Assembly (NCBI GenBank): GCA_963719885.1
Contig: CAVRDP010000008.1
Span: forward strand, 273,357-337,356
Direction of reading: 5' to 3'
Source of the DNA: JANXQG01 sp963719885
GTDB lineage: Bacteria; Planctomycetota; Planctomycetia; Pirellulales; Thermoguttaceae
Length of the DNA stretch: 64,000 nt
Position numbers and translations under genes: made by a program. Of the stretch, positions 40,101 through 49,327 are shown piece by piece. The notes below the pieces were generated by a model that saw nothing but the letters and a program-made list of their open reading frames with translations, was not told where the DNA came from and did not search any database. How positions within the stretch are numbered: position 1 is the first letter of the stretch; the number at the start of each line of letters is the position of its first letter.

Positions 40101-40391
40101 ACACAAAGTTCATGGTGTGCCGCCCCGTCGGGTCATGGCCCGCGGCAAGGCAGACTCGATGGCAGACGACTCCTTCTCCAATTCGGCCGCCCGCTTCAGA
40201 AACTCCTTGCCGTGCGGGTAGCGGTCGCCGAAAGTGGCGGTCAAATCCGCGACGGCCCGCTGCAAGGCCTTGGCGTCGGCCCGCCGGAGTTCCTGGGTGG
40301 GATCAGCGGCGACGACCGCTCGGGCCGCCAGGCAGAAGGAAAAACAACCGGCAAACACGACACTCAACCGAATCGTATGCGTGAGCTTCAT
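37162..40391 (-). pseudogene. HzsA-like protein with c-type heme motifs fused to an FGE/SUMF1 domain, frameshifted
   Basis: ATG at 40391 with signal peptide (RLSVVFAGCFSFCLAARAVV) and a helical start (RADAKALQRAVADLTATFGD). The sense shifts near 40113-40130, then REALLANPLLDFDKLLLVRR, the usual entry of planctomycete hydrazine-synthase-alpha-like proteins. A propeller with DPCYLPDGRIIFCSTRCFQG and NNGRILYTRWEYSDTPHYFT follows, then heme-type CTGCH and CVGCH, and a C-terminal formylglycine-generating-enzyme-like domain (about 825-1070: GEFVMGSMNGADDEYP, LPTEAQWEWAARAGT, VRGGSWYDRP). About 1,077 residues in total. No other anammox gene is present, so a hydrazine role is unlikely. First gene of the operon with the cupin. 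Confidence 0.75.
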
Positions 40392-40650
40392 GACTTACGC
40401 CTTTGCTAGGGCAGGAGGGAGAGACCGATGAAATCCTTCGTTGGCGATCCAACCGAGTTGTGGGGTGGTCAGGCTGGCGGGAAGAATGGGGGGGTGGCAC
40501 GATGACATGAGAGATAGTTCTGGCCGCACGCATTCTCCACGTCGGTTTCCCAGTTTAGCAGAGTGCTAGCAGAATTGCTACGGGAAATTCGAGCGGCCCT
40601 TGCTTCTCGTACGCCACCTAACGATAATCAGAGGCTTTAACACCCATTAT

Positions 40651-40731
40651 GTAGGCTGGAACAAGCTTGCGCAGTTCCGGCACAATGGGAACGAACGCAT
40701 GCCGGAGCTGCGCAAGCTGGTTCCGGCCTAC
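40651..40731. repeat. REPIN-like inverted pair (family P4) just upstream of dhaK
   Basis: 32-base arms at 40651-40682 and 40700-40731, inverted, with three mismatches and a 17-base centre. Each outer end is GTAGGC; each arm carries GGAAC...AGCTTGCGCAG...TCCGGC. It ends 22 bases before the first dhaK start. The rest of the gap (40392-40650) shows no gene. Confidence 0.75.
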
Positions 40732-40753
40732 AAGGTTGCGAGTTTGTTTCCCT

Positions 40754-41755
40754 ATGACCATGAAGAAGCTCATTAACGATCCGGCCAACATCACGGCCGA
40801 GTTGCTGGAAGGATTCGCCCTGGCCTGTGCCGACAAAATCAAGCTCGAATCTGGCAAACTTGTGGTCCGGGCCCAGCCGAAAGTGGCAGACAAGGTCGCC
40901 CTGGTCACTCTCGGCGGGGCGGGACACGAGCCGGCCCTGAGTGGGTTCGTGGGCCAAGGCATGCTCGATATCAGCGTGGTGGGCGATATTTTCGCCGCGC
41001 CGGCCGCTCCCAAAGTCTTCGAGGCTTTGAAGCGGGCGAACCGCCCGGCGGGCGTGCTCTTGGTGATTCTCAATCATGCCGGCGACGTGATGAGCGCGAA
41101 TATTGCCATGGAAATGGCGAAGAAGCAGGGCCTCAACGTCCGTACGCTGCTCACCCACGAAGACATCGCCCCCGGGGCCAACGCCCCAGCCACTGAACGC
41201 CGCGGGCTGGTCGGTGCCATTCCGCTCTATAAGATCGCCGGCGCCGCTGCCGAAGAAGGACAGACGCTCGATCAGGTTCTGGCCATTGCGGAGCGGTTCA
41301 ATTCCCAGATGGCCACGCTCGCCGTGGCGTTGAAGACCGCCACGCACCCTTCGACCGGTCAATCAATCTTCGAACTGGCCGACGACCAGATGGAGATCGG
41401 CATGGGCCAGCACGGCGAGCCGGGCACGGGCCCCACGCGGCTGATGACCGCCGACGAGACGGCCTGTATGATGCTTGAACGGCTGCTGGCGGCGGTCGAT
41501 GCCGGTAGCGGCGATCGCCTGTTGGTGATCCTCAACGGCTCCGGCGCCACCACGCTCATGGAGTTGTTCATCGTCTATCGGGCCGTGCACCGCATGTTGA
41601 AGGAGCGCGGCATCGAGCCGGTCTTTCCGCGGATCGGCGAGTACCTGACCGTACAGGAAATGGCCGGCTTCCAGATGTTCGTGGCCAAGATGGACGACGA
41701 GTTGATCCGTCTCTGGCAGGCCCCCTGCGACACGCCGTACTTGACGGTCCGCTAA
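40754..41755 (+). CDS. dhaK: Dihydroxyacetone kinase, DhaK subunit
   Basis: 333 residues from ATG 40754 (a second ATG at 40760 is equally possible). DhaK signatures: ALVTLGGAGHEPALSGFVGQ, VLLVILNHAGDVMSANIAME, and His220 in MEIGMGQHGEPGTGP, the residue that binds dihydroxyacetone covalently as a hemiaminal. It phosphorylates dihydroxyacetone together with DhaL. The dhaL start is 2 bases after the stop. No DhaM is nearby, so the phosphate donor cannot be read from the context: either ATP, or a PTS component elsewhere. Intact. Confidence 0.9.
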   Translation: MTMKKLINDPANITAELLEGFALACADKIKLESGKLVVRAQPKVADKVALVTLGGAGHEPALSGFVGQGMLDISVVGDIFAAPAAPKVFEALKRANRPAGVLLVILNHAGDVMSANIAMEMAKKQGLNVRTLLTHEDIAPGANAPATERRGLVGAIPLYKIAGAAAEEGQTLDQVLAIAERFNSQMATLAVALKTATHPSTGQSIFELADDQMEIGMGQHGEPGTGPTRLMTADETACMMLERLLAAVDAGSGDRLLVILNGSGATTLMELFIVYRAVHRMLKERGIEPVFPRIGEYLTVQEMAGFQMFVAKMDDELIRLWQAPCDTPYLTVR

Positions 41756-41757
41756 TC

Positions 41758-42391
41758 ATGCCCAATCTCACTTCCCCCGATCTCGCCAAGATTCTGCGCA
41801 GCGGGGCCGCGCGCATCAAACAGAACCATGAACTGCTCTCGCGGCTCGACGCCGCTACGGGCGATGGCGACCATGGCGTGACGATGAAACGTGTCGCCGA
41901 CGTGATCATCGAGTCGGCCGCGGACGGCCAATCGTTGGGCGTCGGCCCGCTGCTGGAGCACCTCGGCTGGAACGTGATGTCGGTCGACGGCGGTTCGACC
42001 AGCCCATTGTGGGGTTCGTTCTTCATGGGCATGTCCGAAGGGGTCGGCGGCAGCGAGTCGCTCGATGGTCCCGGCCTGGCCACCGCTTTTGAGGCCGGCT
42101 TGGCGAAGTTGCGTACACAAACCCCCGCCCAACCGGGCGACAAGACGATGCTCGACGCCCTCGTGCCGGCCGTCGAGGCCTTGCGCCAGGCGGCCGACGC
42201 CGGCGCGGAAACAGCCGTGCTGCTGGCCCAGGCGGCCGACGCCGCCCAGCGCGGCGCGGAGAAGACCAGCGAGTTCCAAGCCCGCTTCGGCCGCGCCCGA
42301 AACCTCGGACCACGGACGGTCGGCCACGTCGATCCCGGCGCAACGTTCGATCGCGCTGCTCTTCGCAGGGTTTTGCGACGGGGTGAAGTGA
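41758..42391 (+). pseudogene. dhaL: Dihydroxyacetone kinase, DhaL (nucleotide-binding) subunit, frameshifted at the end
   Basis: ATG at 41758. DhaL features: the Mg-nucleotide aspartates in LDAATGDGDHGVTMKR, the glycine-rich VDGGSTSPLWGSFFMGMSEG, and QPGDKTMLDALVPAVEAL. The family C-terminus ARNLGPRTVGHVDPGA is followed near 42345 by a one-base shift; the other frame then gives SIALLFAGFCDGVK and TGA at 42389-42391, exactly the normal end, about 210 residues. Without correction the frame runs 100 bases further into the convergent neighbour. Partner of DhaK in the same operon. Confidence 0.85.
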
Positions 42392-42404
42392 CCTCATACG
42401 TTCC

Positions 42405-44639
42405 TTATAGTTCCGCCTTCCAGCGCAACGGGTTCCGGTTGGGCCCTCGGGGCGGGTTCGCCGGATCGAACTTCCGTTGCTCCTGCTCGTAGCTGACCGC
42501 CTGCGTCTTGCGGGGCACTCCGGTCGCGTCCTTTTCCGTAATCAGCTTCCCGTCCGCAGCGAACTCGGCAGTGGCGTCGTCGCTATAACGGGTCCAACCG
42601 GCGCAGGCCCCCTTGGCATCGTAGTGATAGACGTCGCGCCACGACTTCGGCGGCGAGATGTTCGGATCGACATAATAAGCCCGAAAAGCGAAACTCGCCA
42701 GGTCGCGATAGACGAACTGCCCTAGCCATTCGCCATGGAAACGCCGGAGCAGATCCTTTTCGAAGCGGGTCAAGGCCGCCGGGTCCCGGTCGGCCTCTTT
42801 TCGCACGGGCGCAAGCGCGAGCTTTTCCGGCGAGTCGGCCGCTTCGCGGAACAGCCCCCAACGGACAAATCGTTCGCTCAACCTTCGGAACGCGGCCTTT
42901 TGAGCCGGAGTCCGCAGGACTTCAGCGGCGATCTTGCCACTGCCGCGGAAGAGATACGGATCGGCCGCCATGGACCGCAAGGGGGCGAGCACCGCCTTGC
43001 CCACGCCCATGTGCAGAAGGTCTTGCCCGCCGTCGAGCACCTGTTGCTGGGCCTTCTCCGCGGCGGATTCCGTGTCGCGAAGGCCGCGAATCTCCTTGTC
43101 CGGCTTGTGAGCCTTTTCGGCCTCTTCACGGTTCTTGACGGCAGCCCGCCAGGCGGCGCGGCTGCGGCGATAGGGCTCGGCGGCCGCAAGGATGGCCTTC
43201 GTCTGTTCCGGCGAATAGGCGGCGCGGAGCGCATCGCCGCCCGCCAAGGCCGAACCCGGCTTGTAGGCCTCCAACACCGCCGACAGGTCGCTGGCCTGCA
43301 CGTCAACGTCGCCAGCCCCGTAGCCGATCTCCAATAATCGCCCTTGGGCGTCGTAAGTCCGCGCCTCGCTGTCCAGGAAGAAGAACGTGATGAAAGCCGG
43401 GGCCGAATAGTGGACCCCGTTGAAGGCGAAAACGCCGATGTCAACCCGATTGGACTCCATCGGCGAGCCGGTCACGATCGGGTAGCGGTCGTGCCAGTGG
43501 ACGACAATCTCCGCGCCTGCGCGGCGGCTCGTCAACGGTTTGATGGTCACCTTGGCCGGGTCGCCGCGGAGGAGTTTCCAATGGAACTCCAGCGGCCGCT
43601 GGTTGGCGTCGATACTGGTACCGGCGCTGACCATCATGCGGCGGGTGAAATCGCGTCCGCGCCAGAACCTGGCGATGACCGCCGGCGTCGTGCCCAGGAC
43701 CTCCGATAAGCCCTCCCGCTCGAAATAATCGCAGCCGCGGACCGGCGTCTCTTCTTCCACCACCGTCAGCTTCACCAGCGGCGGAATCGCCTCGGCCGTC
43801 ATCTCGTGCGCCATCCGCACCATCGCCAGCGGATCGACCCAACTCCCCTCGAAGACCGGCGGGTGCGCCTTGCCGGCCAAGTAGTCCTGCGAGCCCGAAA
43901 GCTGCGTCGCGCTCCAGCGGAAGATCATCTGGACCGTGGGCATTAGCAGCCCGTCAGCCACAAGTTTCTGCTTCACCTCCGGTCGAAAGGCCGCCATCGT
44001 CAGCGGCACGGCGCGCATGAACGGTTGGTCGGAGCCGGACGAGCCTTGCGAAATGAACACGAAAGGGGTATTCGTGGGATAGAGGTCGCCGTAGCCGGGC
44101 GTGCCGTTGTGGCCGGGCTTGTAGTCGCAATGCTCGGGGTAGATGTACAAATTGTTCGACGCGTATTGTTCGTTGAGCGCCCGCAGCCCGCCCGGCCGCG
44201 TGTACATCATGCGGGGATTGCTGCCGCCATCGGACACTCCGGCCGAGGTGGACGAATTGCCGAAGACCACGATCGGCAGCCGTCGCAGCGTCCCCGCCCA
44301 ATCCAAGCGGTATTTCAACGCCAGCTCGTTGTAGACCGTCTTGCTCAGTTGCGGGAACTGGCCGAGGTCGAGTCCCGAGTGGCCGCGGTCGCGGTTGTCG
44401 TAGACGTCGCCCACGTTGCCCGCCGCCGTCTTCTCGGCATACCACTTCCTCAACAAGTCGCCGACGGGCCCCGAGACCTTGGTGACGGGCTTTTCGGCGA
44501 GGGCCTTGATGGTGGCCGGACTGTCGGGCTCGATGTGGAAGCCGGGCGCTTTGTCGGCGGCGTCATGCGACGCGGCCTCGGCAGCGGCGGTCATCAGCAG
44601 CGTGGAAAACAGGACAAAAGCGACTCGCATCGCGGGCAC
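42405..44639 (-). CDS. Unrecognised large exported protein
   Basis: 744 residues with a signal peptide (MRVAFVLFSTLLMTAAAEAA; the ATG three codons in is an equal start). I do not recognise the fold. Notable sequence: YDNRDRGHSGLDLGQFPQLS, VVFGNSSTSAGVSDGGSNPR, FISQGSSGSDQPFMRAVPLT, HWHDRYPIVTGSPMESNRVD and, near the end, GEWLGQFVYRDLASFAFRAY. The first ~450 residues look like one globular domain; 480-600 is helical and rich in Lys and Glu. No Cys pairs for heme. Intact, convergent with dhaL (13-base gap) and 31 bases downstream of the PEP-CTERM gene. Confidence 0.6.
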   Translation of the reverse strand: MPAMRVAFVLFSTLLMTAAAEAASHDAADKAPGFHIEPDSPATIKALAEKPVTKVSGPVGDLLRKWYAEKTAAGNVGDVYDNRDRGHSGLDLGQFPQLSKTVYNELALKYRLDWAGTLRRLPIVVFGNSSTSAGVSDGGSNPRMMYTRPGGLRALNEQYASNNLYIYPEHCDYKPGHNGTPGYGDLYPTNTPFVFISQGSSGSDQPFMRAVPLTMAAFRPEVKQKLVADGLLMPTVQMIFRWSATQLSGSQDYLAGKAHPPVFEGSWVDPLAMVRMAHEMTAEAIPPLVKLTVVEEETPVRGCDYFEREGLSEVLGTTPAVIARFWRGRDFTRRMMVSAGTSIDANQRPLEFHWKLLRGDPAKVTIKPLTSRRAGAEIVVHWHDRYPIVTGSPMESNRVDIGVFAFNGVHYSAPAFITFFFLDSEARTYDAQGRLLEIGYGAGDVDVQASDLSAVLEAYKPGSALAGGDALRAAYSPEQTKAILAAAEPYRRSRAAWRAAVKNREEAEKAHKPDKEIRGLRDTESAAEKAQQQVLDGGQDLLHMGVGKAVLAPLRSMAADPYLFRGSGKIAAEVLRTPAQKAAFRRLSERFVRWGLFREAADSPEKLALAPVRKEADRDPAALTRFEKDLLRRFHGEWLGQFVYRDLASFAFRAYYVDPNISPPKSWRDVYHYDAKGACAGWTRYSDDATAEFAADGKLITEKDATGVPRKTQAVSYEQEQRKFDPANPPRGPNRNPLRWKAEL

Positions 44640-44670
44640 TCCGGGGTTTGCAAAGCAGTGGTTCGTGCAA

Positions 44671-47600
44671 CTAACCCGCAGTTTTATACGCCGCTCGCAA
44701 GAAATGCAACACCAACGCTATACGCCCGCAAGCAACAACGCGATGCTAGTGGGCTCAGGCGTCTGCACCGCGATGAAATCCGGCTCGTTCATACCGGAAC
44801 TGGCGAAGACGGAGCCGCTTCCGTTCGCAGCAAATTTCACGATCGTGTCGGTGTTCTGATTCACCACGTAGAGATTGCCGCTGCTGTCAAAGCTGAGGCC
44901 GTCGGGCCCGGACAAGTTCGACGCGAAGGCGCCGAGGTCGGTTCCGCTAGGAGAGAATTCTTCAATCGTGGTGCCCCAGTAGTTCGCCACGTATAGATCG
45001 CCACGGCTGTCGAAGGCAAGACCCGCCGGGTGGTTCAAGTTCGAGCTGGCGAAGACGCCCAGGTCCAGGCCGGTCGAGGAGAATTTCTCGACGGTGCTGT
45101 TGCCCCAATTCGATGCGTACATATTGCCGCTGCTGTCGAAGGCAATCCCCGCCGGGTGGTCCAAGCCCCAACTGGTGATCACAGCCAGGCTTGTGCCGGT
45201 CGAGGAGAATTTGTCAATCGTGTTGTTGCCCCAATTCGCCACGTAGAGATTGCCGCTGTGGTCAAAGGCGAGTTCACAGGGCTCGTCCAAGCCCGAGCTG
45301 GCGAAGACACCCAGGTCTTTGCCGGTCGAGGAGAATTTCTCAATCGTGTTGCTGCTCCAATTCGCCACGTAGAGATTGCCGTTGCCGTCAAGGACGAGAC
45401 CCTGCGGTTCGCTCAAACCCGTGTAGGCGAACACACCGAGATCCGCGCCGGTGGAAGAGTACTGCTCAATCGTGTTGCCGTAATAGTTACTGACGAAGAA
45501 GTCGCCGGCCTGCGCAAAGCCGCCCGCGGAAAAGAAGCAGGCGAGCGCCAGGCAAGGCTTGACCGTTCTTGACCGCCGCGCCGCCGCCCAGCCGATCAGA
45601 CCGAGAACGCCGGCCCCAAGCAGCGCCAGCGTCGAAGGCTCCGGCACGACGGTGAGCACCAGGTCGTTGCCGTGGACGGCAAGGTTCGCCGGCAGGCCGT
45701 CGATCGTGCCGCTGGTACTCGCCAAACTGCCGCTGCTCGATCCGAAGGCGATCAAGTCGTAGATGCCCGGCCCGAAGTTGGCCGACCAGGTGAAGTGGAA
45801 ATCGGAGAACTGCTGGTTGGTAAGGGCCAGGCTGCCGCAAGAAATCTCGTCGCTCGTCGAAGGTGTATCCAGTTCATAATCCAGCACCGCTCCCGATTCC
45901 AAGATCAAGTTGCCGCTCACGTGCAAAGTGCCCAGCGGGTCGCCCGGGGCAAGCTGCCCGCCGGCACTGACCGTAACGCTGCTAAGATGGCCCGTGCCGC
46001 CCAGCGTGCCGCCGTTGACGCTGACGGCCGAATTGGTCAGCCAGCCATCGACGACAAGCTTACCCTGGCTGATCGTTGTCGGGCCGGTGTAGCTGTTGCT
46101 GCCGGCAAGCACTTGCGTGCCGCTGCCGTTGATGACCAGGCTGATCGTGCCCAGTGTGCCGCCGCCCTGGATCATGCCGCTGAAGGTGGTCGAACCGCCG
46201 GTTGGGCTGAGAGTCAGGACGGATACGGCGGAACTGCTGTTGATGACGCTGCCGCCGCTGCCGGGCGTGTTGTCCGACAGCGACGCAACCTGCTGGCTTC
46301 CGCCGCTGAGGTCCAGCGTGCCGCCGCTGGCGATCGACAGGGCCGTTGTGGCGGGCAGTATGTTGATGTTGCTGCCGACGACCGGAGCGGTGTTGACGAT
46401 CTCAACGCTGCAAAGTCCGCCATATTGCTGGCTGTCCCCGGCAATACTTACGGTTTGGCTGCTGCTGGTGAGCCCATCGACCTCGATGTAGTTGCCCGAC
46501 TGGTGGTTCGCAGGGTTTGTGCTGGTGATCTGCGCGTAGCTGGCCAGCGTGCTGCCCTCAGTAGCGTAATAATACGCCGTGCCGTTGATGGTCGCTTTTT
46601 CTTGGTAGCCAACGCCAGAGTCGCCGACATAGACATAAACGCTGTACCTGGCGTATGGAATGTTACCGATGGTCAAAGTCATGGAGTTGTAGTTGTTCGC
46701 GAAAACATAGCCGTTGAGCAGTTGGTTCGTGCTGCCAGTCCCCCAGACGCCGGCCGCGCCGTTGAGGGAGAACGTCGCGCCGCTGTTCGCGCCGTTGCCT
46801 GCGGCGAGCGTGGTTCCGCTGAAGCTGAAGCCCGACTCGTTGTTCCAGTTGCCCATGGGTACGACGCCTCCCGTGCCGGTCAGTGCGCTGCCAGTTCCGA
46901 TGAAATGGATGCCGATGTCGCCGCCGGCTGCGCTAGCAGTCGAATCCAGTTGGAGGACGCCGCCAGCGATTACGGTGGGGCCTTGGTAGGTGCTAGGGGC
47001 TGTCAACGCCAGTCCGCCGCCGCCCTGTTTGGTCAGGCCGCCCGCTCCGCTCAGAACGCCGGCGTAACTGGTGTTTTGCGCGTTGCCGCCCACGTTGAGC
47101 ATGACCGGTTCCGCGGCGACCGTGGTCAGCGCAATGTTGCCAGATCCAGCCAGACCGCCCAGGGTCGGACTGGTGATTCCCGCGGCAAACGTCAGGGCAC
47201 CGCCGGCCAGATTGACGGTGCTGTTCTGCACGGCTAACGGATGGGCCAGGCTCACTGTGCCGCCGCCGATCGTGGTGCTGCCGCTGTATATGTTACTGCT
47301 GGCGAGAACCAGCAGGCCGCCGCCGGAAGCCGTGATGCCCATGGGGCCGTTTGAGCCATTGACGATGTTACCGCCGATGGTCAGCGATCCGACGCCCGTC
47401 ACCGTCAGATTGTCATTCAATATCAGGGGCGCCTCGATCGCATGCGTGCCGTTCATAACGGTGATCGTCGCGCCCATGCCCGAATTATTCAACGTGAGGG
47501 TGTTGCTTCCCGCCCCACTGAGCGCATAACCCACTCCGGCCGCGGCCGAATTACCCAACACCAGTGTGCCTAGCGTCTGTGGGGTATCGACGGTGACCGT

Positions 47601-48459
47601 GAGCGGGACCGTGGTCGGGGCGTCGATCACAGCGCCTGCGCCCGCGGCGTTGGGTACCGCTGGGCTCCAGTTGGTCGCTTGGCTCCAACTGCCGCTCACA
47701 GCTGCGGCCCAAGTGGACACGCTGGGAGTCACGTCGGCGTAGGTCGTGCCAACGCGTAGGTCGCCCATGGTAAAGGCCCCGCCCGAGTAAATGACCAGGC
47801 TATTGAGGGTTCCGATCGTGATGTTGTTGATCACAGTGCCCGTGGAAGGCTGAGCAGCGCCCGGCGTCGGGTCGGGATACAGGCGTGAAGACGTCGTTCC
47901 CGCTCGTGTAGAGTTGACACTTCAGCACAAGTAGCTCGGATTGCCCAAGCACTTCTGGGCTGTTCGACAATGAAACATCGGTGCCGCCACGCAGGCCGAT
48001 GTTGTATGGTTGGCTATCACCACCGCCCATGAAAAGGTCGTTCTGGCTGCCATGGAGGTACAGGCCGAAGAAGCCGTTCCCATTTCCTTGGCCCAAGGTG
48101 CCCTGGGGACAGAGAAGGCAACTGAGATAAAAGGTCCCCGAGGAAAGCGGGTTGGCAAGATCGCGCTCGATCCCATTCAGATAAGACGTTGCCGGCGTCG
48201 TCAGCGCGTTGCCCGCCGTCGCCAGCAAGGGATAGGTGAGCGAACCGCTCGCCACGGTGGTCAGTGCCTCCGAGACATTGTATCCCCCTTCGTACCATGC
48301 GTCGGAAAACCCGCCGCCGCCGTTCTGGCCCGCCAGGCTCGATCCCGCGGGGTAGGCAAAACTATCGTACGCAATGAGACTGCCATGTACAGTCGCACCA
48401 AACATTGTCGCCACCAAAGCCACGGCCAACGATCCTCGCACCATCGTCTTGTCAAACAT
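44671..48459 (-). pseudogene. Two PEP-CTERM surface modules in one reading: LamG/autotransporter repeats, then NHL repeats; frameshifted
   Basis: ATG 48459 (SD-like AAGGGA) with signal peptide (RGSLAVALVATMFGATVHG). A LamG-like domain (YDSFAYPAGSSLAGQNGGGG) runs to about residue 195, where one extra base near 47880 shifts the frame. Autotransporter-associated repeats follow (GSGTQVLAGSNSYTGPTTIS, NGGTLGGTGHLSSVTVSAGG), ending in a full PEP-CTERM signal (VVPEPSTLALLGAGVLGLIG, ARRSR). The same frame continues with a second signal-like segment (KPCLALACFFSAGGFAQA), six NHL-type blades (GNLYVANWSSNTIEKFSSTG) and a second PEP-CTERM motif, TPEPTSIALLLAGV, whose anchor continues one frame away to TAG at 44671. 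Probably two former genes. Confidence 0.75.
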
Positions 48460-48806
48460 CTTCTGTCCCTTCAAGCAAGGTAAGCATGATGGCCGCATCC
48501 ACGTTCAGGTCACGCGCACCAACCGCAACTCCAACTGCGCGCAGCACCCGCCACGGAAACACTCAAGGGAAACCAGACCCAGCCAAAGAACGGCGCGCAG
48601 TGCCAGACTCCCTTGAGAGCCTTCGTGTTGAGCCACCAAACGCACGGAGACGAAAACAACTCCCGCCGGAGTTGCGCTGCTGCGGACGGAGGCTCGGGTA
48701 CTGCGCTGCCTACTGGATACGTTATTATTGCGTTGAGGCCTGCAAACCAGATTGCGGCCCGCTTTGCCGGCGAAGGAACCTGCATCGCATGGTCCTTCAC
48801 CGCAAC
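48460..48806 (-). promoter_or_regulatory. Conserved ~345-nt structured leader upstream of a PEP-CTERM gene (copy 2)
   Basis: Minus-strand counterpart of 18649-18988. The most conserved blocks are GTATCCAGTAGGCAGCG, CGAAGGCTCTCAAGGGAGTC, GGCTGGGTCTGGTTTCCCTT and TTTCCGTGGCGGGTGCTGCG. The terminal CTCAAGGGA/TCCCTTGAG stem is identical (48617-48609 with 48570-48562). The middle stem is CAACTCC/GGAGTTG, with pairing retained despite changes from copy 1. Ends at the gene's ATG at 48459. Confidence 0.5.
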
Positions 48807-48813
48807 TACGAGT

Positions 48814-48842
48814 AAACTACCAGATGACTACCGATTTGTCAA
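48814..48842 (-). promoter_or_regulatory. Strong sigma-70-like promoter of the duplicated leader (copy 2)
   Basis: On the minus strand: TTGACA (48842-48837), a 17-base spacer, TAGTTT (48819-48814). Sequence identity to copy 1 begins right at the -35 box (TTTGACAAATC-GTAG). Confidence 0.6.
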
Positions 48843-48957
48843 ACACTTGGTACTCCGATTTGGGACGAGTTTCAGCATGTTTTCTTGCGAATAAGAGCCG
48901 CCGCGGCCTTTTGTCGCGGTATTGGCGGGGTTGACTATATATTTCGGCAATCGTCTA

Positions 48958-49053
48958 ATGGTGCATTCTATGATGCCGGAGGCCCAGAAGCTCTACGAGA
49001 AAGTGAAGGACGCCAAGGAGCCGGAAGCCGCTCCGGCCGCAAAAATGCCGTGA
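48958..49053 (+). CDS. Possible 31-residue ORF
   Basis: ATGGTGCATTCT... encodes MVHSMMPEAQKLYEKVKDAK and then EPEAAPAAKMP, a charged helix with an Ala/Pro tail. Promoter-like TTGACT-N17-TCTAAT lies immediately before the ATG, too close for a normal leader. No family recognised; could be a gene fragment or chance. Confidence 0.2.
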   Translation: MVHSMMPEAQKLYEKVKDAKEPEAAPAAKMP

Positions 49054-49327
49054 GTCGATCGAGATTCGTGCCGCGGGCGAGAATTGAGCCGCTGGCCCGA
49101 ACGCAGGCACCCAGGGAAAATGTCTAGCTTTCCGGATCATGTCGTCCGCGCAAATTTCGCCGTTTGCCTGGGAACGGTTGCCCGTTTAAGAGAAGGTACG
49201 TCGAAAAAGGGCCGTTTGGCACGAGAATAGACGTGGAAAGACGGCCGTTTGCAGCGCGAAACCGGCCGGGTCGTGCCGGCGGTGCCGCGCGTATGGACTT
49301 TGCCGCCCTCGCCATCACATACTGCGC
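49054..49327. other. 274-bp gap without a recognisable gene
   Basis: Between the small ORF and the convergent end of the giant gene. It contains repeated CCGTTTG words (CGTTTGCC, CCCGTTTAAG, GCCGTTTGGC, GCCGTTTGCAG) at 49151-49256 but no clear palindrome or gene. Confidence 0.4.

Noticed and set aside
40110..40391. A separate 93-residue exported protein before the HzsA-like gene
   Set aside because: It supplies the signal peptide and the helical start that the following frame lacks, and the two overlap by a few bases in adjacent frames, so one frameshifted gene is more likely.
37162..40391. Hydrazine synthase of an anammox bacterium
   Set aside because: Only the alpha-like fold is present; beta/gamma subunits and other anammox genes are absent, and the FGE fusion is typical of non-anammox planctomycetes.
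45672..47237. A 521-codon plus-strand frame opposite the autotransporter repeats
   Set aside because: Antisense of repetitive beta-strand coding sequence; no signal, domain or ribosome-binding site.
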